Origin: Bog-375 sp049587755
GTDB lineage: Bacteria; Acidobacteriota; Terriglobia; Bryobacterales; Bryobacteraceae
Assembly (NCBI GenBank): GCA_049587755.1
Contig: JBAVEN010000045.1
Location: 44,603-108,602, forward strand
Direction of reading: 5' to 3'
Length of the DNA stretch: 64,000 nt
Shown: positions 50,810-59,849 of the stretch, one piece after another
Position numbering within the stretch: the stretch's first letter is position 1
Layout: the number at the start of each line of letters is the position of its first letter
The notes under the pieces: generated by a model
Databases searched by the model: none
The model's input: only the letters and a program-made list of their open reading frames with translations
What the model was told of the DNA's origin: nothing
Program-made: the position numbers and the translations under genes

Positions 50810-51727
50810 ATGCACAAACCCAGATTCGACCCCGGGCTGACACAACAATTCGGCGCGCCTTACCGGCGCGTCATCAATCGGGACGGCAGCTTGAACGTGC
50901 AGCGCAAGGGCGCCACCTGGCGCGACTTTCATCCCTACCTGCACCTGATCAACATGGGCTGGCCGGCGTTTCTGCTGACATTGTTCCTGGGCTACGTGGC
51001 CGCCAACACGGCTTTCGCGGTTGGCTACTTCGCGCTCGGTCCCGGCCAACTGCAGGGCGCCGATGCCGCCAGCACTTTCGGCCGCTTTGTGAACACGCTG
51101 TTCTTCAGCTCGCATACGCTGACCACGGTCGGTTACGGAAACATCTGGCCGAAGACGGTTGCGGCGAATTCGATTGCGGCGTTCGAAGCGCTGGTGGGCG
51201 TACTGGGCTTCGCGGTGGCGACGGGCCTGCTTTTTGGGCGCTTCTCGCGGCCCTCGGCCCGGCTGGGATTCAGCGAGAACGCCTTGATCGCGCCCTACCA
51301 GGATGGCACCGGCCTGCAATTTCGCGTGGTCAACCGCCGCTCCAATTCGCTGGTCGAGGCCCAAGCGCAGGTTCTGCTGATGACGGTGGAACGCGAGGCT
51401 GGCCAACCGGTGCGGCGCTACCACCAGTTGGCTCTGGAGCGCACCAGCGTCATGGTCCTGGCGCTCACCTGGACCGTGGTGCACCCGATTGACGAACAAA
51501 GCCCCTTCTACGGCAAGACCGCGGCGGACCTGGCGGAGATGCAAGCGGAGATTATCATTCTGATCAAAGCCTACGACGATAGCTTCAGCCAGACCGTGTT
51601 TTCCCGCTATTCGTACCGGCACGACGAGTTTCTGTGGGGCGTACGCTTCGCGCCGGCGTTTCACGTGGACCCGGCCGGCGACATGGTGCTGGAGCTGCAC
51701 AAGCTCGGCGCCATCGCGTCCCAGTGA
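50810..51727 (+). CDS. Inward-rectifier-type potassium channel (KirBac)
   Basis: 305 residues. A slide-helix region (GATWRDFHPYLHLINMGWPAF) leads to the first membrane helix (FLLTLFLGYVAANTAFAVGYF), then a pore helix and selectivity filter (SSHTLTTVGYGNIWPK), then the second helix (FEALVGVLGFAVATGLLFGRFSRPS). The C-terminal 150 residues are the immunoglobulin-like Kir cytoplasmic domain (LQFRVVNRRSN, ALTWTVVHPIDEQSPF, YDDSFSQTVFSRYSY). It should move K+ passively across the inner membrane. It is not obviously linked to nuoB, which begins 49 bases later. Confidence 0.94.
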   Translation: MHKPRFDPGLTQQFGAPYRRVINRDGSLNVQRKGATWRDFHPYLHLINMGWPAFLLTLFLGYVAANTAFAVGYFALGPGQLQGADAASTFGRFVNTLFFSSHTLTTVGYGNIWPKTVAANSIAAFEALVGVLGFAVATGLLFGRFSRPSARLGFSENALIAPYQDGTGLQFRVVNRRSNSLVEAQAQVLLMTVEREAGQPVRRYHQLALERTSVMVLALTWTVVHPIDEQSPFYGKTAADLAEMQAEIIILIKAYDDSFSQTVFSRYSYRHDEFLWGVRFAPAFHVDPAGDMVLELHKLGAIASQ

Positions 51728-51776
51728 TGCTACAATCCGGTTTAAGCACGGAGATTCGAACTCAGGGAGACGCGCG

Positions 51777-52343
51777 GTGTCCGCTTTCTTACACAACCAG
51801 TTCGAGCGCAACGTTGTCACCACGTCGGTCGACTACGTGTTCAACTGGGCGCGGCAATCGTCGCTGTGGCCGCTCACCTTCGGGCTGGCGTGCTGCGCCA
51901 TCGAGATGATCGCCTCGTCGACGTCGCGGTTCGATATCGCGCGCTTCGGCGCCGAGGTTTTCCGCCCCAGCCCGCGCCAATCCGACCTGATGATCGTCGC
52001 CGGCACCGTGACGCTGAAGATGGCGCCGGTGCTGAAGCGCATCTGGGACCAGATGCCCGACCCCAAATGGTGCATCTCGATGGGCGCCTGCTCCAGCGTG
52101 GGCGGCCCGTTCAACACGTATGCGGTGCTGCAAGGCGTGGACAAGGTGGTCCCGGTGGATGTCTACGTCACCGGCTGCCCGCCGCGGCCGGAAAACCTGT
52201 TCTATGCACTGCTGAAGCTGCAGGACAAGATCGACCACATGACCACGCTGGTCAAGCGGCCCACCGAGGTGCGGCTCAACGAATCGATGCTGGCCGAATT
52301 TCAGCAGCAGGTGCGCATCGCGCAGATTTCCCATCCCGTATAA
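51777..52343 (+). CDS. nuoB: NADH-quinone oxidoreductase subunit B
   Basis: 188 residues from GTG 51777. Carries the N2 iron-sulfur cluster of complex I: cysteines in TFGLACCAIEM, GACSSVGGPF and TGCPPRPE are all present. Flanking motifs RFDIARFG, RQSDLMIVAGTVT and MPDPKWCISMGA are intact. The gene stands alone: a potassium channel gene is upstream and an unrelated gene follows on the other strand. No other complex I subunit is in the window. Confidence 0.95.
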   Translation: MSAFLHNQFERNVVTTSVDYVFNWARQSSLWPLTFGLACCAIEMIASSTSRFDIARFGAEVFRPSPRQSDLMIVAGTVTLKMAPVLKRIWDQMPDPKWCISMGACSSVGGPFNTYAVLQGVDKVVPVDVYVTGCPPRPENLFYALLKLQDKIDHMTTLVKRPTEVRLNESMLAEFQQQVRIAQISHPV

Positions 52344-52369
52344 GAGCTTGTTCGAAGACGCCCCCGACC

Positions 52370-52392
52370 ACTCCCTGACGATCGTGGCTCCG
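52370..52392. repeat. 23-base dispersed intergenic repeat, copy C
   Basis: ACTCCCTGACG followed by ATCGTGGCTCCG, between the convergent nuoB and isonitrile hydratase-like genes. Compare 853-875 and 9590-9612. Confidence 0.6.
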
Positions 52393-52430
52393 AAAAGCCC
52401 TCGGCATCGGCAAGCGGCTGTTTGGGCAGC

Positions 52431-53111
52431 CTACGTCTGCGGCGCGGCGGCGGCGGTGAGCAGGCGCTTGCGCTCTTCCTGAAGCTTCCGGCAGCGCTCG
52501 GTGATTCGCGCAACCAGCGCGGCGGATGCGGTGCGCGGAGAGCCGGAATCGAAGGGCGGCGCGGGATCGTATTCCATCATGAGCTGAATTCCGCAGGCCA
52601 CCTCCGCGCCGAACAGTTGCGCCGCTACCACCAGGCCGAAATCGATTCCCGCAGTGACTCCACCGCCGGTGATGCGATTGCGGTCGATAACGATCCTTTC
52701 GGAGACAGGGATGGCACCGACGATGGGAAGAAGATCCAGGCTGAGCCAGTGCGTGGTGGCGCGATAGCCCGCCAACAGGCCGGCTGCGCCGAGCACCAGG
52801 GCGCCGGTGCAAACCGAGGTCACGTACTTTGCCGCCGGCGCCCGCTGCTGGAGGAACGCCAGCGTTGGCCGGCTTTCGATGGCGCCGGAAATGCCAGGGC
52901 CGCCGGGAACGAAGAGCACGTCAAGCGGCGGGCAGGCGGCGAAATCCGTATCGGGCACGATGGCAAGGCCGGAATCGCTCACCACGGGATCGAGCGAGTG
53001 CGACACCAGATGCACGCGGGTGTCCGGCATGCGGGCGAAGACTTCGTAAGGTCCGGTCAAATCGAGCTGCGTAAGCCGGGGGAAGACAAGCATCCCAATG
53101 TGGGTCGTCAA
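52431..53111 (-). CDS. DJ-1/PfpI family protein, isonitrile hydratase-like
   Basis: 226 residues. TTG at 53111 is chosen because AGGAG lies five bases upstream and it starts right at the first strand (THIGMLVFPRLTQLDLTGPYEVF). The nucleophile elbow is SVCTGALVLGAAGLL (Cys), followed by ATTHW, and ITGGGVTAGIDFGL is the isonitrile hydratase/GlxA-type pattern. There is no AraC-type DNA-binding domain, so it is an enzyme rather than a GlxA regulator. Family members hydrate isonitriles to N-formamides, though many related proteins have unknown substrates. Confidence 0.85.
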   Translation of the reverse strand: MTTHIGMLVFPRLTQLDLTGPYEVFARMPDTRVHLVSHSLDPVVSDSGLAIVPDTDFAACPPLDVLFVPGGPGISGAIESRPTLAFLQQRAPAAKYVTSVCTGALVLGAAGLLAGYRATTHWLSLDLLPIVGAIPVSERIVIDRNRITGGGVTAGIDFGLVVAAQLFGAEVACGIQLMMEYDPAPPFDSGSPRTASAALVARITERCRKLQEERKRLLTAAAAPQT

Positions 53112-53195
53112 GCTAGCTCCTGGTGCTGAAGTTTGGGCACACTTCCGGCCCGTGGCGCGACCTCTTGACAATTACAACGGGACGCCGCCGCGACT

Positions 53196-53501
53196 CTAGC
53201 CGCCAGCCGCAGCCGGAGATGCCTTGCGGCTTTGGAAGCACTCCCGGCAATACACCGGGCGCCCTTGCGTCGGCTTGAAGGGCACGGTGGTCTCGCGCCC
53301 ACACTGGGAGCAAGAAGTGTGCGTTTCGGACCTGGTGAAACCGGCCCCGGAACCACCCTGGCGCTTGGCCTTGCAAATCTTGCAACGCTTCGGCTCGTTC
53401 TTGAAATTCTTGTCGTGGTAAAAGTGTTGTTCACCCGCCGTGAACACAAACTCTGCACCGCAGTCCACGCACTTGAGGACGCGATCCTGAAATTCCGCCA
53501 T
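53196..53501 (-). CDS. Double zinc-ribbon protein
   Basis: 101 residues. The first ribbon is LKCVDCGAEFVFTAGEQHFYHDKN with partner cysteines in RCKICKAKRQ (zf-trcl type). The second is SCSQCGRETTVPFKPTQGRPVYCRECF. Both sets of four cysteines are complete. The first ribbon family often accompanies ribosomal or stress genes; the role is not established. It lies downstream of rpsU on the same strand, 77 bases apart, and may be co-transcribed. Confidence 0.9.
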   Translation of the reverse strand: MAEFQDRVLKCVDCGAEFVFTAGEQHFYHDKNFKNEPKRCKICKAKRQGGSGAGFTRSETHTSCSQCGRETTVPFKPTQGRPVYCRECFQSRKASPAAAGG

Positions 53502-53578
53502 AACTGGCCCCCGTTAACGACCCTGACAACTGTCCTGGATTGCAGGCGGCGGGGCCCAAAATCCCCGCCGCCTACTGC

Positions 53579-53776
53579 CTATTCCACGTCCCGGCGAGTC
53601 TTCTTCCGGTTCCGTTTACGAGCCAGCGCCTGCTTGGCCCGCAGCTTCTCACCCGGCTTCAGGTAAAAAGAATGCCGTTTGACCTCTTTGATGATGTCCT
53701 CTTGTTGGACCTTGCGCTTGAAGCGGCGCAACGCGTTCTCGAGCGTTTCGCCCTCTTGCAACTTCACTTCAGCCAA
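53579..53776 (-). CDS. rpsU: 30S ribosomal protein S21
   Basis: 65 residues, normal for the family. EVKLQEGETLENALRRFKRKVQQEDIIKE and RHSFYLKPGEKLRAKQALA lead into the basic tail RKRNRKKTRRD. S21 assists initiation by base-pairing of the 16S 3' end with mRNA. It is preceded by a near-consensus promoter about 130 bases upstream. Confidence 0.97.
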   Translation of the reverse strand: MAEVKLQEGETLENALRRFKRKVQQEDIIKEVKRHSFYLKPGEKLRAKQALARKRNRKKTRRDVE

Positions 53777-53907
53777 TCGAAAAACACCTCCCCACTACTT
53801 CGGATTCCAGTGGCGCAGCGGGGATTTCTTCGAGCTAAATCCACCCCTTTTCGATTGGGCGGACGCCACTCCACAAATTTCCCTCACCTTGCACAGAAGG
53901 TACTGAT

Positions 53908-53935
53908 ATCATAGGTGGTTGAGCGCCAAAGTCAA
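53908..53935 (-). promoter_or_regulatory. Sigma-70-type promoter of rpsU
   Basis: On the minus strand TTGACT (53935-53930), a 16-base spacer and TATGAT (53913-53908). This is the closest consensus match noted in the window and predicts a leader of roughly 125 bases. Confidence 0.65.
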
Positions 53936-54012
53936 GTCCAAAGTTCGGTCGGGTGCAGCCCGAGTCCGGCCTGAATCAGTGAAACGTTTTCTTTTCATGA
54001 ACTTAGACTGAA

Positions 54013-55218
54013 ATGGAAAATGCCCTCGCAATTCTGCTCGCCGGGGGTGAGGGTGAGCGTCTCCATCCGCTGACCAAGGAAACGGCCAAGCCAGCGGTCC
54101 CTTTTGGCGGCGTCTACCGCATCATCGATTTCACCCTTTCCAACTGCATCAACTCGGGTGCGCGCCGCATCCTGGTGCTGACGCAGTACAAGGCGCTCGA
54201 CCTGATCCGCCATGTGCGCGACGGCTGGAACATTCTGTCGCCTGAGCTGGGTGAATACATTGAAGTGCTGCCGCCGATGAAGCGCGTGCATGAAGACTGG
54301 TACCAGGGCACGGCGGACGCGGTGTTTCAGAATTTTCAGAGCATCGAAGCCGAGGCGCCCGAGCTGACGCTCATTCTGGCGGGCGACCACATCTACAAGA
54401 TGAATTACGGCGAGATGCTCGAATGCCACCGGCAACACCGGGCGGACATCACCATCGCCACCATTCAGGTTCCGCCGGAGGAGGCGGGCCGCTACGGCAT
54501 CGCCGAAATCGACGCCGACTACCGCATTGTAGGATTCGAAGAAAAGCCGCAGCACGGTCACCCTAAGCGGTCGCGCTTCGACCAGTCGATGGTGAGCGCG
54601 TCGATGGGCATTTACGTCTTCGATACCGAGGTGTTGTTGCGAGCGCTGCACGAGGACGCCGAGGATGCCACCTCGAGCCACGACTTCGCCAACGACGTGC
54701 TGCCGCGGCAGTTGCACCGCTGGCGCGTGATGGCTTACGACTTTCGCGACATGAACGCCAAGCAGGTGCGCTACTGGCGCGACGTGGGAACGCTCGACGC
54801 CTACTACGACGCCAACATGGACCTGGTGGACGTGGTGCCGCTGTTCAACCTGTACGACCGGCGCTGGCCCATCCGCACCGCTTTGACACAGCATCCGCCC
54901 GCCAAGTTCGTCTTCGCGCAGGAAGGGCGGCGGATGGGCGTGGCGATGGATTCGATCGTCAGCGCCGGCTGCATCGTTTCCGGCGGCCGCGTGCTGCGCA
55001 GCGTGCTCTCGCCGGGCGTGCGCGTCAACAGTTATTGCGAGGTGGAGTTTTCCATCCTCATGCCGGACGTGGAGATCGGCCGCTGGAGCCGGTTGCGGCG
55101 CACCATCGTCAACACCGGGGTGAAGATTCCGGAATCGAGCACTATCGGCTTCGACCTGGAAGCCGACCGGGCGAAAGGCTACACCGTGACCGAAGCGGGC
55201 GTGGTGGTGGTGGGATGA
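54013..55218 (+). CDS. glgC: Glucose-1-phosphate adenylyltransferase
   Basis: Makes ADP-glucose from glucose 1-phosphate and ATP, the first committed step of glycogen synthesis. 401 residues. AILLAGGEGERLHPLTKETAKPAVPFGGVYRIIDFTLSN is the nucleotide and activator site; HVRDGW, EDWYQGTADAVFQNF, LAGDHIYKMNY and GRYGIAEID are catalytic-domain motifs. A left-handed beta-helix C-terminus (SIVSAGCIVSGGRVLRSVLSPGV) follows. The partner glgA is not in the window; gpmA follows after a small reading frame. Confidence 0.95.
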   Translation: MENALAILLAGGEGERLHPLTKETAKPAVPFGGVYRIIDFTLSNCINSGARRILVLTQYKALDLIRHVRDGWNILSPELGEYIEVLPPMKRVHEDWYQGTADAVFQNFQSIEAEAPELTLILAGDHIYKMNYGEMLECHRQHRADITIATIQVPPEEAGRYGIAEIDADYRIVGFEEKPQHGHPKRSRFDQSMVSASMGIYVFDTEVLLRALHEDAEDATSSHDFANDVLPRQLHRWRVMAYDFRDMNAKQVRYWRDVGTLDAYYDANMDLVDVVPLFNLYDRRWPIRTALTQHPPAKFVFAQEGRRMGVAMDSIVSAGCIVSGGRVLRSVLSPGVRVNSYCEVEFSILMPDVEIGRWSRLRRTIVNTGVKIPESSTIGFDLEADRAKGYTVTEAGVVVVG

Positions 55219-55282
55219 GGCGGGGCATGCTTCCGCTTGCCAACGCGCGCTTGCGGGCGCATTTTTTCGAGGAGTACTACTC

Positions 55283-55347
55283 ATGATGAAGATCGTCATA
55301 ACGAAGGACGCGCTGGCGCGGCTCGCCGGCAGAAAGGCGTTCCGGCA

Positions 55348-55351
<4 letters not shown>
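55283..55351 (+). CDS. Possible 22-residue leader peptide upstream of gpmA
   Basis: MMKIVITKDALARLAGRKAF and two more residues, preceded by GAGGAG at nine bases. Its stop overlaps the gpmA start as ATGA, so translation of the two would be coupled. It has no known homologue that I recall. It may simply be a ribosome loading frame, since gpmA has no good ribosome site of its own. Confidence 0.4.
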
Positions 55352-56094
<743 letters not shown>

Positions 56095-56141
56095 CGTGAG
56101 GCAGGTCCCCGACAGTCCCCGGCCTGCCAGCAACGGATTTT

Positions 56142-56170
56142 CGGCCTGCGCATTGCCCCTTCGCAGGCCG
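56142..56170. other. Hairpin between gpmA and thrB
   Basis: CGGCCTGCG pairs with CGCAGGCCG across an 11-base loop. A second shorter inverted repeat (GGCAGG at 56100 with CCTGCC at 56123) lies just upstream. There is no T-run, so a terminator is possible but unproven. Confidence 0.35.
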
Positions 56171-56204
56171 GCAACCCGCGGCGCCATGCGATAATCACAC
56201 CTTG

Positions 56205-57119
56205 ATGAACTGGTTCCGGGTTCGCGTGCCGGCGTCCAGCGCCAATCTGGGAGCGGGCTTCGACGCTTTGGGGATGGCCCTGGGCGTTTATCTGACGTGT
56301 CGTTTCCGGCCGAGCGCGGCGCTGGCGATTCGCGCAGAAGGGCGGGACGCCGCTTCGATTCCTACCGGCAGCGACAACCTCATCTGGCAAACAGCGGTCT
56401 CGGTTGCCGAAAGCCACGCCTCGGCCATGCCGCCAATCGAGCTCGAGATCCAAAACGACATTCCCATCGGCAAGGGCATGGGATCGAGCGCCGCCGCGCT
56501 CACCGCCGGCGTGGTGATCGCCGACCGGCTGCTCGGATTCGGCTGGAAACCGCTGCGCATTCTGGACGAAGCGGCGCGCCTCGAAGGCCATCCCGATAAC
56601 GTGGCCGCCTGCACGCTGGGCTCGATTGTGGCCAGCGCCATCGATGGCGGCGGCGTGGCGCGGGCGGTGCGCATGGAACTGCCGCAACGCTTCGGCGTGG
56701 GCATCGTGGTGCCGGATTTCGATCTGCCCACCGCCAAGGCCCGCTCCGTGCTGCCCGCCAGCTACAGCCGCGAAGATGCCGTGTTCAACGTGCAGCGCGC
56801 TTCGCTGCTGATCGCCGCGCTATCGGCCGGGGCCACCTGGGCCTTTCCGGCGGCGCTCGAAGACCGCTTCCACCAGCCCTATCGCATTCCGCTGGTGCCC
56901 GGCCTCGGCGAGATCCTCAAGCTGCGCGCTCCCGGCCTGCTGGGATGCGTGCTGAGCGGCGCCGGACCTTCCATCCTGGTCTTCTTCGAGCGCGGCTGCC
57001 AGGAAGTCTGCGGACTGGTGCAGCAGATCTTTCGCCTGCACAACCACGAGTCCGAGGTCCTATTGGCCGGCATCGCGGACCGTGGATTCGAATTGGTGGA
57101 AGAAACCGCGAGCGTGTAG
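56205..57119 (+). CDS. thrB: Homoserine kinase
   Basis: GHMP-family kinase phosphorylating homoserine in threonine synthesis. 304 residues from ATG 56205 (a TTG lies one codon upstream). VRVPASSANLGAGFDALGMAL is the N-terminal motif, IPIGKGMGSSAAALTAGVV the phosphate-binding loop, and LGCVLSGAGPSILVFFERG the C-terminal GHMP motif. Other threonine genes are not in the window. Confidence 0.95.
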   Translation: MNWFRVRVPASSANLGAGFDALGMALGVYLTCRFRPSAALAIRAEGRDAASIPTGSDNLIWQTAVSVAESHASAMPPIELEIQNDIPIGKGMGSSAAALTAGVVIADRLLGFGWKPLRILDEAARLEGHPDNVAACTLGSIVASAIDGGGVARAVRMELPQRFGVGIVVPDFDLPTAKARSVLPASYSREDAVFNVQRASLLIAALSAGATWAFPAALEDRFHQPYRIPLVPGLGEILKLRAPGLLGCVLSGAGPSILVFFERGCQEVCGLVQQIFRLHNHESEVLLAGIADRGFELVEETASV

Positions 57120-57175
57120 CGCTCTGCTGTCGGGTTGACACAGGGCTGCCGCACCCTGTGGAGTGTGATGAAGGA

Positions 57176-57403
57176 GTGAATCTGACGATCGACTTGGACC
57201 GGGAGGAAGACGGCCGCTGGATCGCGGAGGCTCTCGAGCTTCCGGGCGTCATGTGTTACGGCGAGAGCCGGGCCGAAGCCATCAGCAATGTCGAGCGCCT
57301 CGCGATCGAAGTGATTGCCGACCGCGTCATCCACGGTGAGCTGCCGTCTTCCGCCCTCGGCGTCGCCTTCACGATTCCGGATGAGCAACTGGCGCGCCAG
57401 TAA
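57176..57403 (+). CDS. hicB: HicB-type antitoxin
   Basis: 75 residues from a GTG at 57176, giving NLTIDLDREEDGRWIAEALELPGVMCYGES, the partially degraded RNase-H-like fold of HicB. AEAISNVERLAIEVIADRV is the following helix. There is no separate DNA-binding domain. GTG 57158 or a CTG further on are alternative starts; this one fits the family N-terminus best. The toxin gene overlaps its end by 23 bases in a different frame. Confidence 0.85.
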   Translation: MNLTIDLDREEDGRWIAEALELPGVMCYGESRAEAISNVERLAIEVIADRVIHGELPSSALGVAFTIPDEQLARQ

Positions 57404-57668
57404 GGCAAAGCGTGTTCTCGCCGCATTGGAGAGGAACGGCTGCCGGGTTAAACGCCAGCGTGGCTCTCATCGGCTGCTCACACATCCGGACTGGCCGGAC
57501 TACGAGTTTACATTTCACGATCAAGAGGAAATTGGACCGCGGATGTTGACGAGAGTTGCCAAGCGGACGGGATTGAGGCCGGAAGATCTCCGACTCACGG
57601 CGGGATGCTCCAGAAAAAGTCGCCGCCCCCGGTTGCATCACCGCGCCATGGTCTGCTATAAACGCTAA
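57381..57668 (+). CDS. hicA: HicA-type mRNA interferase toxin
   Basis: 95 residues. ASKAKRVLAALERNGCRVKRQRGSHRLL has the double-stranded-RNA-binding fold of HicA with the catalytic His in GSHRLL. TFHDQEEIGPRMLTRVAKRTGL is the C-terminal helix. The last 25 residues (GCSRKSRRPRLHHRAMVCYKR) extend beyond the usual end and are unusually basic; they may be read-through of a lost stop. Order is antitoxin first, the reverse of hicAB in E. coli. Confidence 0.84.
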   Translation: MSNWRASKAKRVLAALERNGCRVKRQRGSHRLLTHPDWPDYEFTFHDQEEIGPRMLTRVAKRTGLRPEDLRLTAGCSRKSRRPRLHHRAMVCYKR

Positions 57669-57696
57669 GTTCCCGTAGCGAAGCGGGCTCGTCCGT

Positions 57697-58302
57697 ATGC
57701 CGGAAAAGAAGAAGACTCCCGCCAACAAGAGCGAGGAAAAACGCGTGGCGAAACCGCCGGCCGCAAGACCTGGCAAGCCGGAACCGGCGGGCGCCGCCAA
57801 CCCAGCTTCGGCGCTCGGCGCCCGGGAGCAGTTCAGCGCGTTTGAAGCGGCGATGAAACAGTTCCACGGGCGCCATATGGCGCAAGCTCGCGAGTTGTTC
57901 GAACGCGCCGCGGCCGGGCCGGAACGCGACGTGGCGAACCGGGCGCGGGTGCATATGGCGATGTGCGACCGCCGCCTGCAACAGGAGCCGGTGGAATTGC
58001 AATCGGCCGAGGACTATTACACCTACGGAGTGGCGCTGATCAACACGCGCAAGCTGGCCGAAGCGCGGCAAAACCTGGAGCGGGCGCTGGCCATGACCCC
58101 GCAAGCCGATCATATTCATTACGCGCTGGCGCTGGCGCAGGCGCTGGGCGGCGACCTGGAGAAAGCCCGCAGTCACCTCGAGCGCGCCATCGAGTTGGAA
58201 CCGCGGAACCGCATGATCGCCCGGCAGGACGCCGATTTCGCGCTCATCGCCAGGCATCCGATGTTCGACGCTCTGCTCTATCCTGAAAAAAAGGGCTGGT
58301 AG
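57697..58302 (+). CDS. TPR-containing protein
   Basis: 201 residues. A basic Lys/Pro/Ala-rich N-terminus (EKKKTPANKSEEKRVAKP) precedes TPR-like helices (FEAAMKQFHGRHMAQARELFERA; YTYGVALINTRKLAEARQNLERAL; HYALALAQALGGDLEKARSHLERAI). The C-terminus ends FALIARHPMFDALLYPEKKGW. Probably a cytoplasmic scaffold. It is followed by yvcK after 27 bases, which suggests linkage. Confidence 0.82.
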   Translation: MPEKKKTPANKSEEKRVAKPPAARPGKPEPAGAANPASALGAREQFSAFEAAMKQFHGRHMAQARELFERAAAGPERDVANRARVHMAMCDRRLQQEPVELQSAEDYYTYGVALINTRKLAEARQNLERALAMTPQADHIHYALALAQALGGDLEKARSHLERAIELEPRNRMIARQDADFALIARHPMFDALLYPEKKGW

Positions 58303-58329
58303 CGCGCCTCCCGGGCGCTGGCTCATCCT

Positions 58330-59370
58330 ATGCAGCGAGAAGCACCTCTGCGTGTGGTCGCGATCGGCGGCGGGACCGGATTGTCGGCGCTGCTCGAAGG
58401 GCTGAAGCGCTACACGCGGCCACGCGGACCGTCGCAGCCCGCGGTCGATATCACCGCCGTCGTCACGGTGACCGACGATGGAGGATCGAGCGGCCGTTTG
58501 CGGCGCGAGTTCGATGTGCTGCCGCCTGGCGATATCCGCAACTGCATGGTGGCGCTGAGCGAAGATTCGGGACTGCTGGGAAGGCTCTTTCAGTACCGCT
58601 TCGCAGCCGGCCGCGGGCTCAAGGGCCACAGCTTCGGCAACCTCTTTCTGACGGCGCTGACCCACGTCATGGGCGAATTCCCGGACGCCGTGAGAGCATC
58701 CTCGGAAGTGCTCAACATCGGCGGCCGCATCTTCCCTTCCACCGATGCCAACGTGTCGCTGGAGGCGGTGCTGGCCGACGGAACGCGCGTGGCCGGCGAG
58801 ACCCGCATCAGCCGCAGCCGCAAAAAAATCCGCTCCGTGCATTTGCGCCCGCGCCGGGCGCGGCCGCTCACGGCCACGCTGCGCGCCATTGCCGCGGCCG
58901 ACGTGATCACGCTCGGGCCCGGATCGCTATTCACCAGCGTGATACCGAACCTGCTGGTGGAAGGCATTCCGGCCGCCATCCGCCGTTCGCCGGCAGTGAA
59001 GGCCTGCTTCATCAACTTGATGTGGCAGCCCGGGGAAACCGTCGACTTCCGAGCCAGCGATCACATCCGCGCCATCGAGCGCCACGCCGGCGGCAAGCTG
59101 CTGGACTATGCCGTCGTAAACACGCGGCCGATTCCGCCGGCTATCAAGAAGCGCTACGCGCGGCAGGCCGCATCGCCGGTGGAAAACGATTGCGCCGCAC
59201 TTTCGAAAATGGGCCTGAAGGTGATGAGCGCCGAACTGGCGCAGCTCACCGGCGTAGTGCGGCACGACCCGGCCGCGACAGCCGCGGTGGTGGTAAGGCT
59301 GGCCCAGGAAGGCCGCAAGCGGCGGGGCCCGGGACGTTCGCCCACATCGCGTACCCGACCGAAATATTGA
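58330..59370 (+). CDS. yvcK: YvcK/CofD-like gluconeogenesis factor
   Basis: 346 residues. The N-terminus VVAIGGGTGLSALLEGLKR is the nucleotide-sugar binding loop; VVTVTDDGGSSGRLRREFDVLPPGDIRNCMVALS, GHSFGNLFLTALT and ITLGPGSLFTSVIPNLLV are the characteristic family blocks. Homologues bind UDP-GlcNAc and support growth and cell shape on gluconeogenic carbon sources. It belongs to the CofD superfamily but the F420 biosynthesis reaction is not expected. Confidence 0.94.
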   Translation: MQREAPLRVVAIGGGTGLSALLEGLKRYTRPRGPSQPAVDITAVVTVTDDGGSSGRLRREFDVLPPGDIRNCMVALSEDSGLLGRLFQYRFAAGRGLKGHSFGNLFLTALTHVMGEFPDAVRASSEVLNIGGRIFPSTDANVSLEAVLADGTRVAGETRISRSRKKIRSVHLRPRRARPLTATLRAIAAADVITLGPGSLFTSVIPNLLVEGIPAAIRRSPAVKACFINLMWQPGETVDFRASDHIRAIERHAGGKLLDYAVVNTRPIPPAIKKRYARQAASPVENDCAALSKMGLKVMSAELAQLTGVVRHDPAATAAVVVRLAQEGRKRRGPGRSPTSRTRPKY

Positions 59371-59849
59371 CCGCGCGGCACAGTCCACAGCGGCTTTTCG
59401 AGCACGAGCATTGTTGTTTCTGGACCAAAAACAGGCAAAAAAACGCGGGTATTTTCGGCATAATTCCATTTAAAATAGAAGCCTTCAGGGAGGAATTCGC
59501 GTCAAAACTCCTTCCGGCTGGCCGTGAGGCCGGGAGCCGGTCTGCTGGAAGGCCTCCGCAGCGTTTATGCCGATCGCCTAAGTAACTGTAAATACAATGG
59601 CTACTTCAGTTTGCTGAGCCAGCGGAACCGGGCGAAGTCAGCATTCGCCACGCCTGAGGACAAGGTTAGGTCCGCCAGCCGAGGCCAAATCCTTGCAGTG
59701 AAAGCCGCTTCGGGGTTATTGAACGGGGGTAGTAATCGTTAACTAATTTCAGTACATTAAATAGCGACTCGTCAACATGCCCCTGACATCTTTTTCACAT
59801 ATACTCGCCTTATCGATCAGTTGAGTGAAAATGGGCTGAGGAGAGTCCG
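59371..59849 (+). other. 480-base noncoding region with strong hairpins; possible structured RNA
   Basis: No plausible protein frame. On the plus strand there are several perfect stems: CCGGCTGGCC-GTGA-GGCC-ggg-AGCCGG around 59511-59537, GGCGAA/TTCGCC near 59629-59648 and GGAC/GTCC near 59658-59672. AT-rich promoter-like sequence (GCATAATTCC, TTTAAAATAG) lies at 59458-59480. The region precedes a gene with a TTG start, so it could be a long leader or a separate RNA. No known RNA class was recognised. Confidence 0.4.
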
